Assembly (NCBI RefSeq): GCF_029227915.1
Contig: NC_079876.1
Location: forward strand, 23,560,001-23,624,000
Reading direction: 5' to 3'
DNA: 64,000 nt
DNA from: Hydractinia symbiolongicarpus
Taxonomy: Eukaryota; Cnidaria; Hydrozoa; Anthoathecata; Hydractiniidae
A model generated the notes under the pieces. The model was not told the DNA's origin and did no database searches. It saw only the letters and a program-made list of their open reading frames with translations. The first letter of the stretch is position 1; each line of letters begins with the position of its first letter. A program made the position numbers and the translations under genes. Positions 35,301 through 46,281 of this stretch are shown one piece after another.

Positions 35301-38069
35301 GAGAGCGACAGTCGTTTTTTAATTGATTAGTATTCGTTCAGCAGAGTCGGGACTCTAAAAGTTAGGGAAATTTTTAATAAATATTAAACGCCTTCTGAAA
35401 ATCAATTTTAAATGAATGTAATGCCTTCTAACAAAACATAGATTTTGATTCTTCGTTACTTTTTTATTACAGGATCAGAACGAACGAAACAAATTAGCTT
35501 CGTATAAGTATGAAATTGGAAGCATCTCTGTCGGCTGCTTGGCCTTGTTTATTTTTGATTGTGTTGAGAGGTACTGTGTTACTTTCTCCTTGGCACTTTA
35601 GTTGGTGTTTTTGTTATAGTTGTTATTTCGTGTTTTTTGAGTTATTCATATGCAATACCTACTTCAATATCCATTGTGTTGCATATATGAAATTGGTAAC
35701 CTTTTAAACTGTGCTTGATGTGCGCTTGATCTGCCGCGTGATCAGATTAAAAGTAGAACTTGATTACAATATTTTTGTTTATTTGCAGAGGTGTCCAACT
35801 TTCAAATCCATTTCACACAATTTGGAAGAAAGATGCAGGAGAAAAAGCAGCTGTATCCTTTTCTTATTGTCGCAATCAAAAATATTTTCTTCATATGTAG
35901 TATACGTTGATGTTTATTTACAGCCTGTGATTTTTTTATGTGATTTTTGTGTAAGAAAGCCTTGAGTACGTTTAAAAGCAAATTGCCTGTGAAAAAATAC
36001 ATCGAATCAATCTTTGCAAAATTGATTGTAGATTTCTTCGTCAAAAAAATGTTTCTTCTTATCAATTGTCTTTTTTCTTTTTTGATTTTATTCTTAACTT
36101 AAGTTTGTAGAAAGCGTTTCTTGGTCTTGCTGCATTCGCCTCGATTATCTATTGTTTATTTTTCATGCGTCTTCTGTATTTTGTGTATCGAAATATCCGA
36201 ATGAAGGAGGTAGCACTTCCAGCTATGCAAGAAGACAGAAGACTGTACTACCAGGTAAACAATCAGTTTTTCTTTATAACAATGCTGCAATTAAGGGTGT
36301 ATAATTTTCTCACCAGCAATCTTTTATGCTAACAATAATACATCTTTGAATTGTCACCAAGACCACCAAGAAATACATATCCACATTTAGGCACATGAAA
36401 ATTTAAAATTTTGACATATTTGCGAAAAATCTATAAATTGCACTAAAATAAGCAAAAATTAATGTTTTCAAAAAAATCAGTTGCAAAAATTCATTTAAAA
36501 TGGATTCACAAATTAGCCAGTCTGCTGCAGGAATATTAAAGAATAAGACCTTTATTACCCTGATTTCAAAATTCGCTCATTCGTTATTGGAGGTCGGCAT
36601 GTAAGAATTCGCTATTTAAAATCCTACTAAAGTTTACCGATACGCTTTGTTTCATATTTGTTTCAAATTTTAAAATCGTGTATTTTGTCGAGTTAAAGAG
36701 AAATAAAATATTTTGTAATTCAACGCCGTTTTATTTTATTTTCTTCTGAAAAATGGTCTTTTTATTGCCGACGTTATAAGGGCCTATAGTGTATTTCTGT
36801 TACTTGTGATTAGACAAATTACCGAATTACGTTTAGAATCGCATATACCGCTTCCGTGTGTTGTTGTGGGTGAGTCTGTTCACGGTCGTAGCAACTATCG
36901 TTTGTTTTGTGTTGGATCAAATCAATGAAACAACGTGGAAATTTGAAGACAGCGCCATGAATGATTATGTTGTTTTCTCCAGTGAGTGAATTAACGTTCT
37001 TACTAATCGAGTATTGAAGAATTGAGAATCTGTAAAAAGGAAAAATTATATGCGGGATTTTTTTCTGTGTTTTTAGGTGCAATGCATTTTGGTATGTTTG
37101 GTATGTGGGGAACATACGTGTTTTCTGTGTTGATACTGTATTCGCCTAGCTCAGATGGTACAAGAAATGCTGGACCTGATGGTATTATATAATTTTTTTT
37201 TAATTGACTTTTCGTGTGGTAGAAAAAACTATTTGCTTGAAAATTAATCATATGTTAAAGAGTTATTTACATAGTTACATAACTGCTAGAACTGACCAAT
37301 GCAAAAACTATATCCAGCTTCTTTTAAAGGGGCTACGAAACGGTTTTCGACTTTAGTGACTTACACAAAAATCGAGCTAATGGCGGTGAAAAGTTTATGA
37401 TAAGTGAGGACAAAAAAACATCCTAAATCAATTGATAGTATCCAAATATAACTGAAAATGACAGAAAAATGCCTTACATATATATAGAATATCCTTAATT
37501 TATTCGATATAAGTACTTACCTTGCTTTTAGTTTTCTAATAAAATAAACCTGTTTAACTAGCTATCATTTTTTTGCAAGAAACAGTAAGTTTATTGTGTA
37601 AAACCAGAAAATAAAAAAAGTAGCAAGTTCATCGTAAAAAATTCATTATTCGTTTATTACACCCCATTTATCAGATTGTGAGGGGGCGGGGCGAGCTTAT
37701 TGAATCGTTTTGTAGTCGTTTAAGAACTCTATTTGAAAATAGAGCCAACTCATTTTAACCAGCTGATTCCTAATTGGTATATTATATACGTCAATGTGCC
37801 TTCTCATACCTGCATCCAAGTTCTGGTTCTAGGATACCCCTCCCTCCCCCTTTCTCTGTTTTTAAAATATTCAAATTCAAATGCGTGTTAAGTTCTTACT
37901 TTGCTGGAGATGATTTCTTATAGATAGTAATTTTTGAAAATGCGAGAGTGCATAAAGTTCTTTCTACTTTCTAATTTCAGTGCAATATCGCCGTTCAGAA
38001 CATTTGTTGCATGGCGGAGATGGGTCAGGCGATGAAGACGAGGTTAACTTTCGACACCCAAAGACTTAA
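29367..38069 (+). CDS. WLS: Wntless, Wnt ligand secretion mediator, 14 exons
   Basis: WLS escorts lipid-modified Wnt from the ER through the Golgi to the cell surface. Exons 29367-29472, 31238-31420, 31753-31893, 31992-32125, 32808-32987, 33453-33589, 33911-33951, 35108-35235, 35473-35570, 35789-35852, 36111-36254, 36837-36981, 37077-37181 and 37981-38069 join in frame to give 564 aa (human 541). The first exon holds an N-terminal membrane segment after [13 protein letters not shown]. Family blocks follow in order: [101 protein letters not shown] and [13 protein letters not shown]. The hydrophobic segments suit the eight-pass topology. All junctions are GT-AG. The tail ends [13 protein letters not shown] and lacks the KEAQE-type ER-return signal of vertebrate WLS. 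Exon 12 was started at 36837 because an in-frame TAG precedes it. Confidence 0.97.
30804..31007. mobile_element. hAT-like MITE in WLS intron 1
   Basis: The ends CAGGCCTTTTCAGGA and TCCTGAAAAGGCCTG are perfect inverted repeats. The eight bases outside them, ATGTGTCA (30796-30803) and ATGTGTGT (31008-31015), match at six positions, like an aged 8 bp hAT target duplication. Inside are GTGTGTGTGTG runs and two short inverted motifs around GCACGCC. A partial copy lies at 11795-11876. Confidence 0.75.
32130..32660. repeat. Degenerate tandem repeat, ~26 bp unit, in WLS intron 4
   Basis: The unit approximates AAGTGCTGTCTGTCTCCCTTATATTA and recurs about 18-20 times with many indels. Some units lack the TATATTA part. 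It fills most of the intron between WLS exons 4 and 5 and leaves good splice sites at both ends. Confidence 0.8.
34261..34556. repeat. Minisatellite, 30 bp unit, ~10 near-identical copies
   Basis: The unit is a 30-mer containing TTTCACATGTTTGAGTGTTACATTGTCAG-like sequence; only the first two copies differ. Because 30 is a multiple of three, all copies stay in register and create open frames on both strands (for example 34269-34613 plus and 34272-34601 minus). These are not genes. It lies in the intron between WLS exons 7 and 8. Confidence 0.95.
37326..37512 (+). repeat. Dispersed repeat C, copy 1 (WLS intron 13)
   Basis: AAAGGGGCTACGAAACGG and TTTTCGACTTTAG are followed by TGGCGGTGAAAAGTTTATGAT, GAGGACAAAA, and CCTTACATATATATAGAATATCC. 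The same blocks in the same order occur on the minus strand at 46078-46281. The family is not recognised and the ends are approximate. Confidence 0.7.
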
Positions 38070-38919
38070 AACTTGAAAACAGAGATGTAGTTTCTCGTCG
38101 ATGTGTTACTTTAGGATTAACTGAAAGACACAGAATGCTAAGACATAAAACTTTCAGTATGTACACATGGTGGAAGATGTTGTAACGTAGTCTTATCTTC
38201 CAAGGTATATTTTACAAAAAATTTTAGGTTTGACTTTTCTTCAAATTATACAACAGCGTCTTATTTAAGAGAGTTTCGTATTGTCTTTGATATATTTTGC
38301 TAAATTTTTCTGTCTTGACCTATTTACATTTTTTTGCTATTATTCTCAAAACATTTTTTCGCTATTCTTTTGTACTAGCTACATATTTTTTTATTCACGA
38401 TATTTTGATGTATATTTTTTTATTTATTTACAATCATTTATTTTTATAATCGATTTTTTTTTTGTTTTTTTTAAAAAAAACATTACGTCATATTTGTGAG
38501 TTACCTTTTAAACCTTTTGTTTTTAAAGTAAAAATTTCAGGACAAGTATTAGTACTTGGGTGGCAGGATAAACGACTTTGATTAATTTGTTAACTTGACT
38601 TTTTGATAGTTTTGTAGTGGAGGTAGAAAGTAGATTTGGAATAATCGCCACCAGCAAAGAAGCTCGAAAGTAGAGTCGTTTTGACTTTAAATAAGATGTT
38701 ATTTTAGATACATATAGCTTTTTTTGTACACGTGCATGAGTTTAAATATATGATGTGTATTACAACTCTGTTATCACTTATCAAATTTACCACAACTTTA
38801 TTATGGCTTATTATGAATCGTTTTAAAAAAGTGGGATGTTCATTCTAAGGATTTTTTGTTAGATATCCAGCCACAAATTGTGTCTAGTTAACTTTCTTCT
38901 TCGAGGTTGATGAGTTTAT
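38070..38919. other. 3' flank of WLS, no gene seen
   Basis: AT- and T-rich sequence after the WLS stop, probably including its 3' UTR. The 38281-38499 frame is a T-rich artefact encoding Phe/Tyr runs. Confidence 0.5.
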
Positions 38920-38924
38920 CTAAA

Positions 38925-39270
38925 CAAAAGCTTAGACGCGAACGAATGACTCAGCGGAAACCCCGAGTTTAAATTGAACAATGTGACTAATCGCTTCAGA
39001 GGTCATTTTAATTAATCTGTGAGTAGTTTACACGCTTGGCCACATCTTAGTCTGTTAAAAATAGTTTAATAATGTTTGTTAGGGGGAGTGAAACCACTCG
39101 CTCGAAAATTCGGGAGGAAAAAGGCTTTCCCCGATATAGACCACGTAACAATAGAATTAGCCAATCAAAAGGCGCGGCCAGTTACTGGCCGCAGAAAAAT
39201 CGTTTTAGACCCAGCGTAATTTTTCCCACCTTAAATACTCCGATTTCCCGTTGGTAAGAGAAATTATGCT
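38925..39270. repeat. Repeat D copy 1, with terminal stem-loop
   Basis: It starts near AAAGCTTAGACGCGAACGAATG and includes CTTGGCCACATCTTA and GCCAATCAAAAGGCGC. It ends in a stem-loop at about 39209-39270, where GACCCAGC pairs with GCTGGGTC and the flanking TAATTT/AAATTA also pairs. A diverged copy in the same orientation lies at 39790-40111. No reading frame is conserved between the two. Confidence 0.6.
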
Positions 39271-39789
39271 GGGTCTTATGAAAACTTTTCGAAAGATCAG
39301 GATAAAACATATGGTATATAGTAAAGTATAAATCATACTGCACATATTCACCGTAACAAAATCTTGTTGTTTTTTTTACAGTTCTTTTTACATATAATGT
39401 TATAATGTTAGCCCTGAAAAATAATTTCTAAATAACAAATTTGAGCGGGTTGTGAAATACAGGTTGTCTGCCGAACCTAAAAACTTTGAACAATGAAAAT
39501 AAAAGTGATTTTGAAAATTTTGAATACATCACATTGCGTAGAGAGACCTTGTAAAAAATATAATAAATACCCCGAGATGAGAATATGCTTTAAAGAAAAT
39601 CAGACTGGGATTTTAGGTTAAAAGCAATAAATCTATTGCTTAGAAATCTTGGAAGAAGAAATACAAAGAACAATAGAGAAGTAAGAAAAGTTATCAGCCT
39701 TGTTACAATTTTGGTGTTCTTATAAGATAAAGCGTATACACAGATTTTTTATGAACAACTTTAGCGTAGCCTAGTTTAGTTTTCTCTCA

Positions 39790-40111
39790 TACGAAAGCTT
39801 AGACGCAAACAAATGTCTCATAGCAAATCCCTAATTTAAATCCACCAATAAACACAAAATAATTCCTCAGAGTAAACCTCGAGTTAAAAGCACAAAACCA
39901 GCGTGGTCACATCTTAAATACAAAATTGATTATATTTGTTTCGGTGAGTGAAGCTATTTTTGGTTAAAACAAGGAATTCCTGATAATCTCGTGACCAATC
40001 AAAAACCACAGTCAGTATTCTGACTGCATGAAATTCATTTGCGACTAAGCGTAATTTTTCCCGCCTTTACTATTCCGATTTCCCAGCGGTAGGAGAGATT
40101 ATGCTTTGTCT
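39790..40111. repeat. Repeat D copy 2, with terminal stem-loop
   Basis: The blocks AAAGCTTAGACGCAAACAAATG, CGTGGTCACATCTTA, ACCAATCAAAAACC, GCGTAATTTTTCCCGCC and TCCGATTTCCC line up with copy 1. The terminal stem here uses GACTAAGC with GCTTTGTC. Compared with copy 1, one pair changes from C-G to A-T on both sides and another becomes a mismatch. Confidence 0.6.
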
Positions 40112-41119
40112 CCTGGCTACTTTGTGAGTAACTACTAAAATTTGCAAAATCGTAAAGCAAATTTAACACAAATCATTAGATAGAAGAAGTAACACGTAAT
40201 TAATTCGTTATACACGGTTTCCAAATATAAAAAAAACTAATAAACTTTAGTGACAGGACTGAAAAGAACTAATAGAACTTGGTCAAAAATTTCACTATCA
40301 AAGAGAAGATATTGTATGATTGATTTATTTCTTATTTTCAAAAAAGTTATGAACGGCATTGTAGCAAATCTTCGTCGAAGGCGGAAAATATCATCCTTTT
40401 ATGTTTTTATGCTGCCATTTTAACGAATATAAAATTCGCCCTAAACATTAGAACACCCATAACTTAAATTTCGTATTTTACATTTTTTTCTGATTCGTTT
40501 ACAATTTTTGTATAAATTCAACGTAAAATTGCTTCAGAGTATACGAGGCTACGAATTCGCAATCTTTAATTTACGCAATTTCAATAAAAAAGCGCGCATT
40601 TGCAAACGATGTTCGACATAGTCTGGCTAATGAACATTAAGCAAACTGCTAAGATATTGGACAGAATCATCTTATTGTTCTCAAAACGTTGCGGGTGTAA
40701 CAGCTTAATAACGAAACATACGCAAGTTTTCTGATATTTTGTCGTTTTATCTAATCGACTGCTTTCTTTTACCGCGAAAATCATAATGTCGTCAATGATA
40801 TGAACATAATGTACTGAAGGCACATTACATATTATACGCTTCTCTTTTTTTGTATAATACCAAAAATTTATCCAGCTTCTATTGCTGTTAATAATAGACC
40901 TATTATTTTTAACCCTAAATGCCAGCAAGATATTCTTATAAAAGGCTGTGAATAAGTTAAAAACTGACGAATTAGCTTATAAAGCTATATATTAAATTGC
41001 ATGAAAAAATAAAATACAAAAAAAAAATACAAAAAAACAGGAAAAAGAAAAAATAATAAAACCAGGGTTTTTTAAAAGGTCCAGCCACGAAAGTTCTATC
41101 AATTTGGCATTCAAAATAA
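40112..41119. other. Intergenic, no gene seen
   Basis: AT-rich sequence downstream of repeat D and downstream of PLGRKT, which reads on the minus strand. The open frame at 40581-40928 minus matches nothing recognised. Confidence 0.45.
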
Positions 41120-43908
41120 TTACTGATTTCGAAATTTCTCGACATCTTCTAGTTTTAACTTGCCTCTTGGAAATTCAACCATATTTGATTGCTCGTCCAA
41201 AATATACTCAGCGTCAGCTAAAATAAAAAAAAAGAGTAAACAAATTAATACAGTTGACTGTTCCTAATTCGATTTTCCACGGCGAAAAATTTTTGTTCGA
41301 ATTATAGAGAGATTCGAATTATAGAAAGTCTCTGTAATTCGAACTTTCAGCTTTAGAGAGTGAAAATTCGTATTACAGAGAGAAATTACGTTATTTCCAA
41401 AAGTCAAGAAAACATAATTCAAGTTTCATTCCATCTTTATTTTCATTGTTTACATAAAAAAGAAACTCTATTTAAAAAACTGTTGAATGTTTGATTGGAG
41501 AGACGATCTCTTTCGACAATACGAGTTGCATCACCAAGTGCTTTTCTCAGGTCAACAAATTGAATTTGTCAAAGCTCTGTTTACACTCTAAAATTCAAAT
41601 ATGGGAGAGAATGGTGCTGAAGGGACTGAAAAACTGTTCGAATTATAGAAAGTTTCGAATATAGAAATTCGAATTGTAGAAAGTTTTTTATAAGAGTTTC
41701 TTAAGGAAAATTGACGGTGACTGAGCACTCGTTCAAATTATAGAAATATTCGAATTATAGAAATTCGGTATAATTTCGCGCATATAACTTTTATACAGCA
41801 CAAAATACGTTTTCTGCGTCATAATTTATTCGCACCGAAATTTTGTTCTGTATTTAATACATAATAATTTTTGCGCCAAAAGATGCATCTTTGAATACCA
41901 AAAGTTTTTGTCACTAGAAATTTTTGCAGACAGAAAATTTTAATGGTTTCGCAGGAAGTTATTTCCGCGGATGGACAAAAATTAAATGCCTCAAAAAATT
42001 CAAAATTTTATGTAGAAACATTGAAAACGCAAGATTTTAAATGCTTTTTAGTGTAATATATAGGGGGTTCAAGAAATTATATTCAAGCTCTAAGAATATT
42101 GCAAAATTTATTTTCGCGAGTTGCAAATAACCTGGTAGTTGTTGGAATTTAGTTTCGCGAATTTTTAAAAAGACGCGAAACCGCGAAATTATCTTCCTGC
42201 AAAAATATTCGACAATAAAGTAGCGCCCCAAAAATAAAAATAAAATCTACAAAAACAGGTTACACAATTTTTTTAAAAAAATAGCCTCGCTTTCAAAACA
42301 ATAAATTTAAAGTACAGTCCCTGATTGCAGATAACTTATAATAGACAAGTTCCGTCCACCTCTTATTCTTGTCATTTTATCACCATACACAGCATCGTAT
42401 TGATATGCAGTAATGAAACCAAGTGGTAGCAACGGTGCAAGTGCTGCAGGATTTTTCTTACGCATAAACCTGAAAGTGAAAGAAATGCAGATTAATAAAG
42501 GCTGAAGTCACAGAACAAGATTTGTACACATTGGCAATTGAATTTTAGTCAGACTAACAATGTTCTGCTTCCCGGCCCAAAGATCACATCATCGATTAGT
42601 CTTTAACATTTTAAATTTTATATACGGGTGGGGGATTCAAGAATAAAGAACAAATATTGTTAAAATCATATATTTTACCAAAATGCATATTACATCGTCA
42701 CTTTTGCTACGTGATCGCTAACACTGTCATCTCCCTCTTGCTTATTAACTCTTGTCTTCATGTACTCCACGCCATTTTCAATTTTAATATCTCTTTCAGA
42801 ATAATGTAAAGTATTTGTTTGAAGATTTCTTTTAAACATTCCATGTATTTTCGTTCTTTTATCCGCTATTGTTTAAAATAACGGATAAAGTAATTGAGTG
42901 TTACCAGGCTACCATTCCAAAAGGAGGACTTGAAATTTTACTGATGGTGTAGTTTAATAGACCATCAGTACTTTGGAAGGGTAGCCTGGTAACACTCGAT
43001 TACTTTGAAACAAAGAAAAAATATAGCTGTTGAAATTTCCTTGTATGTCAAACTACTTCAGCATAACAGAGATCATTTTTAAACGCTGCTTTGCTGCTTT
43101 CCCTTTGGTCTTTTCTTTGTCGTTTCCGCATATTAACTCCATGATGATGCCACCCACAACTTGCTATTTAGTAGTTCAATGTAAATTCCATTTTGTTTTC
43201 TACTTCGGTACAGTCAACAGAATCATTGTGTTATTAAAACGAAACTTGGAATACATACAAATTGTTTAGTATCTCTACCTGTGTTTTATCAAACTATACT
43301 GCTCTAAAACTGCTCTGTACCACAATTTTTTAGTATCAAATGTTTTTCCACGTCATGAACTCTGACCAAATTCGCCAAAATTGACTAAAAAGGGGCCAAA
43401 TTTATGTATGCCGAATTTTTAGTGTTTTAACGCGTATATAAAAAATGAAGCAGTAACAACCACAAAAATCCCAAAATGTTGAAATTATCCAATATCTTTT
43501 ACCCGAGCAGAAGTACAACTGATGTTGTACCAGTAAAAGCTGCTACCCAATTAAACATTTCCCGCTGACGAGCTAGTTGGACAGCCATCATTCTCTGTTG
43601 CATAAGTTGCTGCATAGCCATTTGCCTTCCTAACTACAAGCAAAAAACACAACCCATGTTATAATGGATCCTGATGTAAAAAAGGATAATGTATGTGGTT
43701 AAATAGTTCTCACAATTATATTACAACAGCACAAGAGGTTAAAGAACTGGTTTCAAATAGTTTTGGATTATATATATAAAAATTGTAATACATTTTATGT
43801 ACACATTAAAAATACCTGCATTTTTTGGGTAGCCAACATAAATTCTTGATTCTTTTTGAAATTTTCCTCCATAGTTTCACGCATTTGAGATCCAAGAACT
43901 GCACCCAT
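41120..43908 (-). CDS. PLGRKT: Plasminogen receptor (KT) homologue, four exons
   Basis: Exons 43816-43908, 43503-43633, 42360-42469 and 41120-41217 join in frame to give 143 aa (human 147). The start MGAVLGSQMRETMEENFKKN matches the family N-terminus. It is followed by NQEFML and LGRQMAMQQLMQQRMMAVQL, then two membrane segments (about residues 50-75 and 82-100) with FMRKKNPAALAPLLPLGFI and TAYQYDAVYGDKM. The C-terminus has EYILDEQSNMVEFPRGKLKL. In vertebrates the protein sits in the plasma membrane and a C-terminal lysine binds plasminogen. Here the chain ends EKFRNQ, so that lysine is absent. The donor at 42360 was chosen over a nearby GT because it restores the RIRADAEYIL reading. Confidence 0.95.
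41251..41770. repeat. Repeat rich in GAATTATAGAAA, possible pogo/Tc1-like MITE
   Basis: TA-CAGTTGACTGTTCC begins near 41249. The stretch then carries many copies of TTCGAATTATAGA in both orientations and, toward 41690-41722, a sequence whose reverse complement starts CAGTCACCGTCAATTTTCC. These ends are only partly inverted, so the element type is tentative. It lies in the last PLGRKT intron. Confidence 0.4.
42885..43014. repeat. Fold-back element with ~27 bp outer arms
   Basis: AAAGTAATTGAGTGTTACCA and then GGCTACC on the left are mirrored by GGTAGCC, TGGTAACACTCGATTACTTT on the right. An inner pair ACTGATGGT/ACCATCAGT closes on a 12-base loop. It lies in the intron between PLGRKT exons 2 and 3 and encodes nothing. 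Confidence 0.75.
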
Positions 43909-46077
43909 CTTCTTTTACTTTTTACAATTTCTTCACACTGAAATGATTTATGTATTTATGATCACCTACATTTATAAACCATACAATAGATATTTTTGTA
44001 TTATGCTTGATGTAGCACATCTGCTAGTATTGCCGCATGAGTATGAAAATGAGAAATGGGTGGTAAAAGGAAGGTTATTACTGCTTTAGACGGAACTAAC
44101 TGCCAATGAATAATTGTAGAACCAGGCTAAACTTAATTCATAAATTTTGTTGCTAACATAACACATGCATTTTAAGCTGGAAAGGAACAAAGTACTTCCT
44201 GAGACGCCCCAGGTATATATATAGTGCTTCAAGCATCCTTATTATTTTTATTATCTAAAAAGCAGAAATCAGCCACGGATTTAGGATATGTCAAGCTAGT
44301 CAGGTGGATGTACTAAATTTTTTTATCAAAAGCCTTGTTTCTACAATTTTAAAAAAGTATTTCACTTATTGCAAACATCTTCCTGGGTGGCTTCCTTGAC
44401 AGGTTAAATTTCTATAGAATTTCTACGCATATATAATAAACACATGCGTATAATATATATATGAGCCCATATTCAACAATGATCCGGTGTAATAAACAAG
44501 AAACTGCGTAATGCATTTTGTTTCACAAAATTCAATTTTTTGGTTTAATTCAATGTAGAAATAGTAACATAAATTATACCCCATTATTTAATCTCAACAT
44601 ACTTGGCCATACTTTCATTTTCTGTTGCCTTAGGTGCAAAAAAATATAAATAAAGGTAGCATGTAATCATAAAATGTATAAAACAACCCCATACCTTTGA
44701 CATAAGTATGTTAAAAATATAAGCCACGCCTGTGAAATACCATAAAACAGTTAAAAACAGAAACAAATGATGCTCTACTTCTTCATACAATATTTTTTCG
44801 CAACAAAAATAAAATAATAAACAACATATTTCCTTTCGAAGATTTATCAAAGTTATAAATTAGCAGAGAAATAAGAACTTTGCAAAAATTGTGCAACTAC
44901 ATCCTGATAAATTCATTGTGGGTGACTTGTGAAGAGTTTTCCATGCTGCACTGAATGTGAAACTTTGTAGCTATGGTATGTGGGTGTTTTTAGAAAGTAT
45001 TTTGTCAGCTGAAAAAATAATATGCACAATGTTTTCTTATTAAAGCTTGCTCTCAGTTAAATTTGGATAAAAAAAGATTTTGTGCCTGCCACTGTGAATT
45101 TTCAAATTACAAGCTGATGTGACATGGAATAAATGCTCTTTTTAAATCAACAATTTATATAGCTTGAAAGAATGGTAAAAGACCTTGAAAAATACTATTT
45201 TCTGGTGAACTTTGTTTATCGACGGACAGTGTTATAGGTAGAAGCAAATTTTGTAACATTTGTATAGATTGTGTTTTTAGCTAGTTACATAAATGTAGAT
45301 AAATTGTACAGGGAAACTTTCTTACTATTTTTAAACTAGTAAATAACAAATCACTGAGCTATATATAAAATTGTGTAGTTTTAATGCCTTTTTCTTAATG
45401 ACTTTGTAAAAAAATAGACTAATATGATTAAATTTCTGTATTCACCCCTGTATATATACAACTTGCCACAACAAATTAACTGGAATTTGGCAGTTTTTAC
45501 AAAAATCTACCAAATTCGATTCCCATTAAAACATTTTGAATTAAACTTTAGCTATCCATCAATTTTAGAAAATCTAATGGGTGAGGAGGATTTTCAGGGA
45601 AAGGTATTTTTATTTTAGTATTGGACAAGTTACTTTCCGATTTCACTTTCACTTTATATATAGCTGTTATTCTTGGAAATAATGTTACCTGAAACAAAAA
45701 AATCAATAGATTCTTGATTATTCCACATTTTCTTTTCATTTTTTTCACTTCGCTTTTCACCTATATTTTCTTATCTGACCACTTATTTTTTATTTAACAT
45801 TTCTCGGCATAGTTCTATCGTAAAACTCAAAGTGTTCATGCCAACATTATCCATGTTATATTCAACGTTGTCGCTTTCTGATAAGTAACTTCAACATTTA
45901 GTTGTAGCTCTATCAGTTTCTCACACAGACCCAGTAGAGATAACAAGAAGATTTTTACCAAGAAACAGCTCCACAATATTCAACAAGAAGAAAGAATTTT
46001 GATCAGTCACAACAACTGGTTACTACCTTTTTCTTTTTCCATTATTTTTAAAACAACTTCATCACACACATATATAT
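43909..46077. other. Upstream of PLGRKT, no supported gene
   Basis: AT-rich sequence with short open frames (for example 44584-44850 minus) that have no recognisable relatives. The PLGRKT promoter should lie in the first part; no clear element was seen. Confidence 0.45.
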
Positions 46078-46281
46078 TGAATAAATTATGGATATATATT
46101 CAATATGTAGGGAACTTTTCTTATATTTTCTAATATATTTGGATGCACCCAATATTTTATTCAAGATGATTGAAGACGTTGTTTTGTCCTCTGTGATCAT
46201 AAACTTTTTCACCGCCAATCACTCAGCTTTCATGTAAGCCGCTAAAGTCGAAAACCAACAGTTGTTTCGTAGCCCCTTTAA
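46078..46281 (-). repeat. Dispersed repeat C, copy 2
   Basis: The reverse complement gives AAAGGGGCTACGAAACAAC, GGTTTTCGACTTTAGCGGC, TTGGCGGTGAAAAAGTTTAT, GAGGACAAAACAACG and CCCTACATATTGAATATATA, colinear with 37326-37512. The two copies are in opposite orientation. Confidence 0.7.

Noticed and set aside
40032-40111. U5 snRNA resemblance (CGCCTTTACTA near 40060)
   Set aside because: The flanking stem and the downstream Sm site of U5 are absent, and the partner copy at 39209 does not keep the loop.
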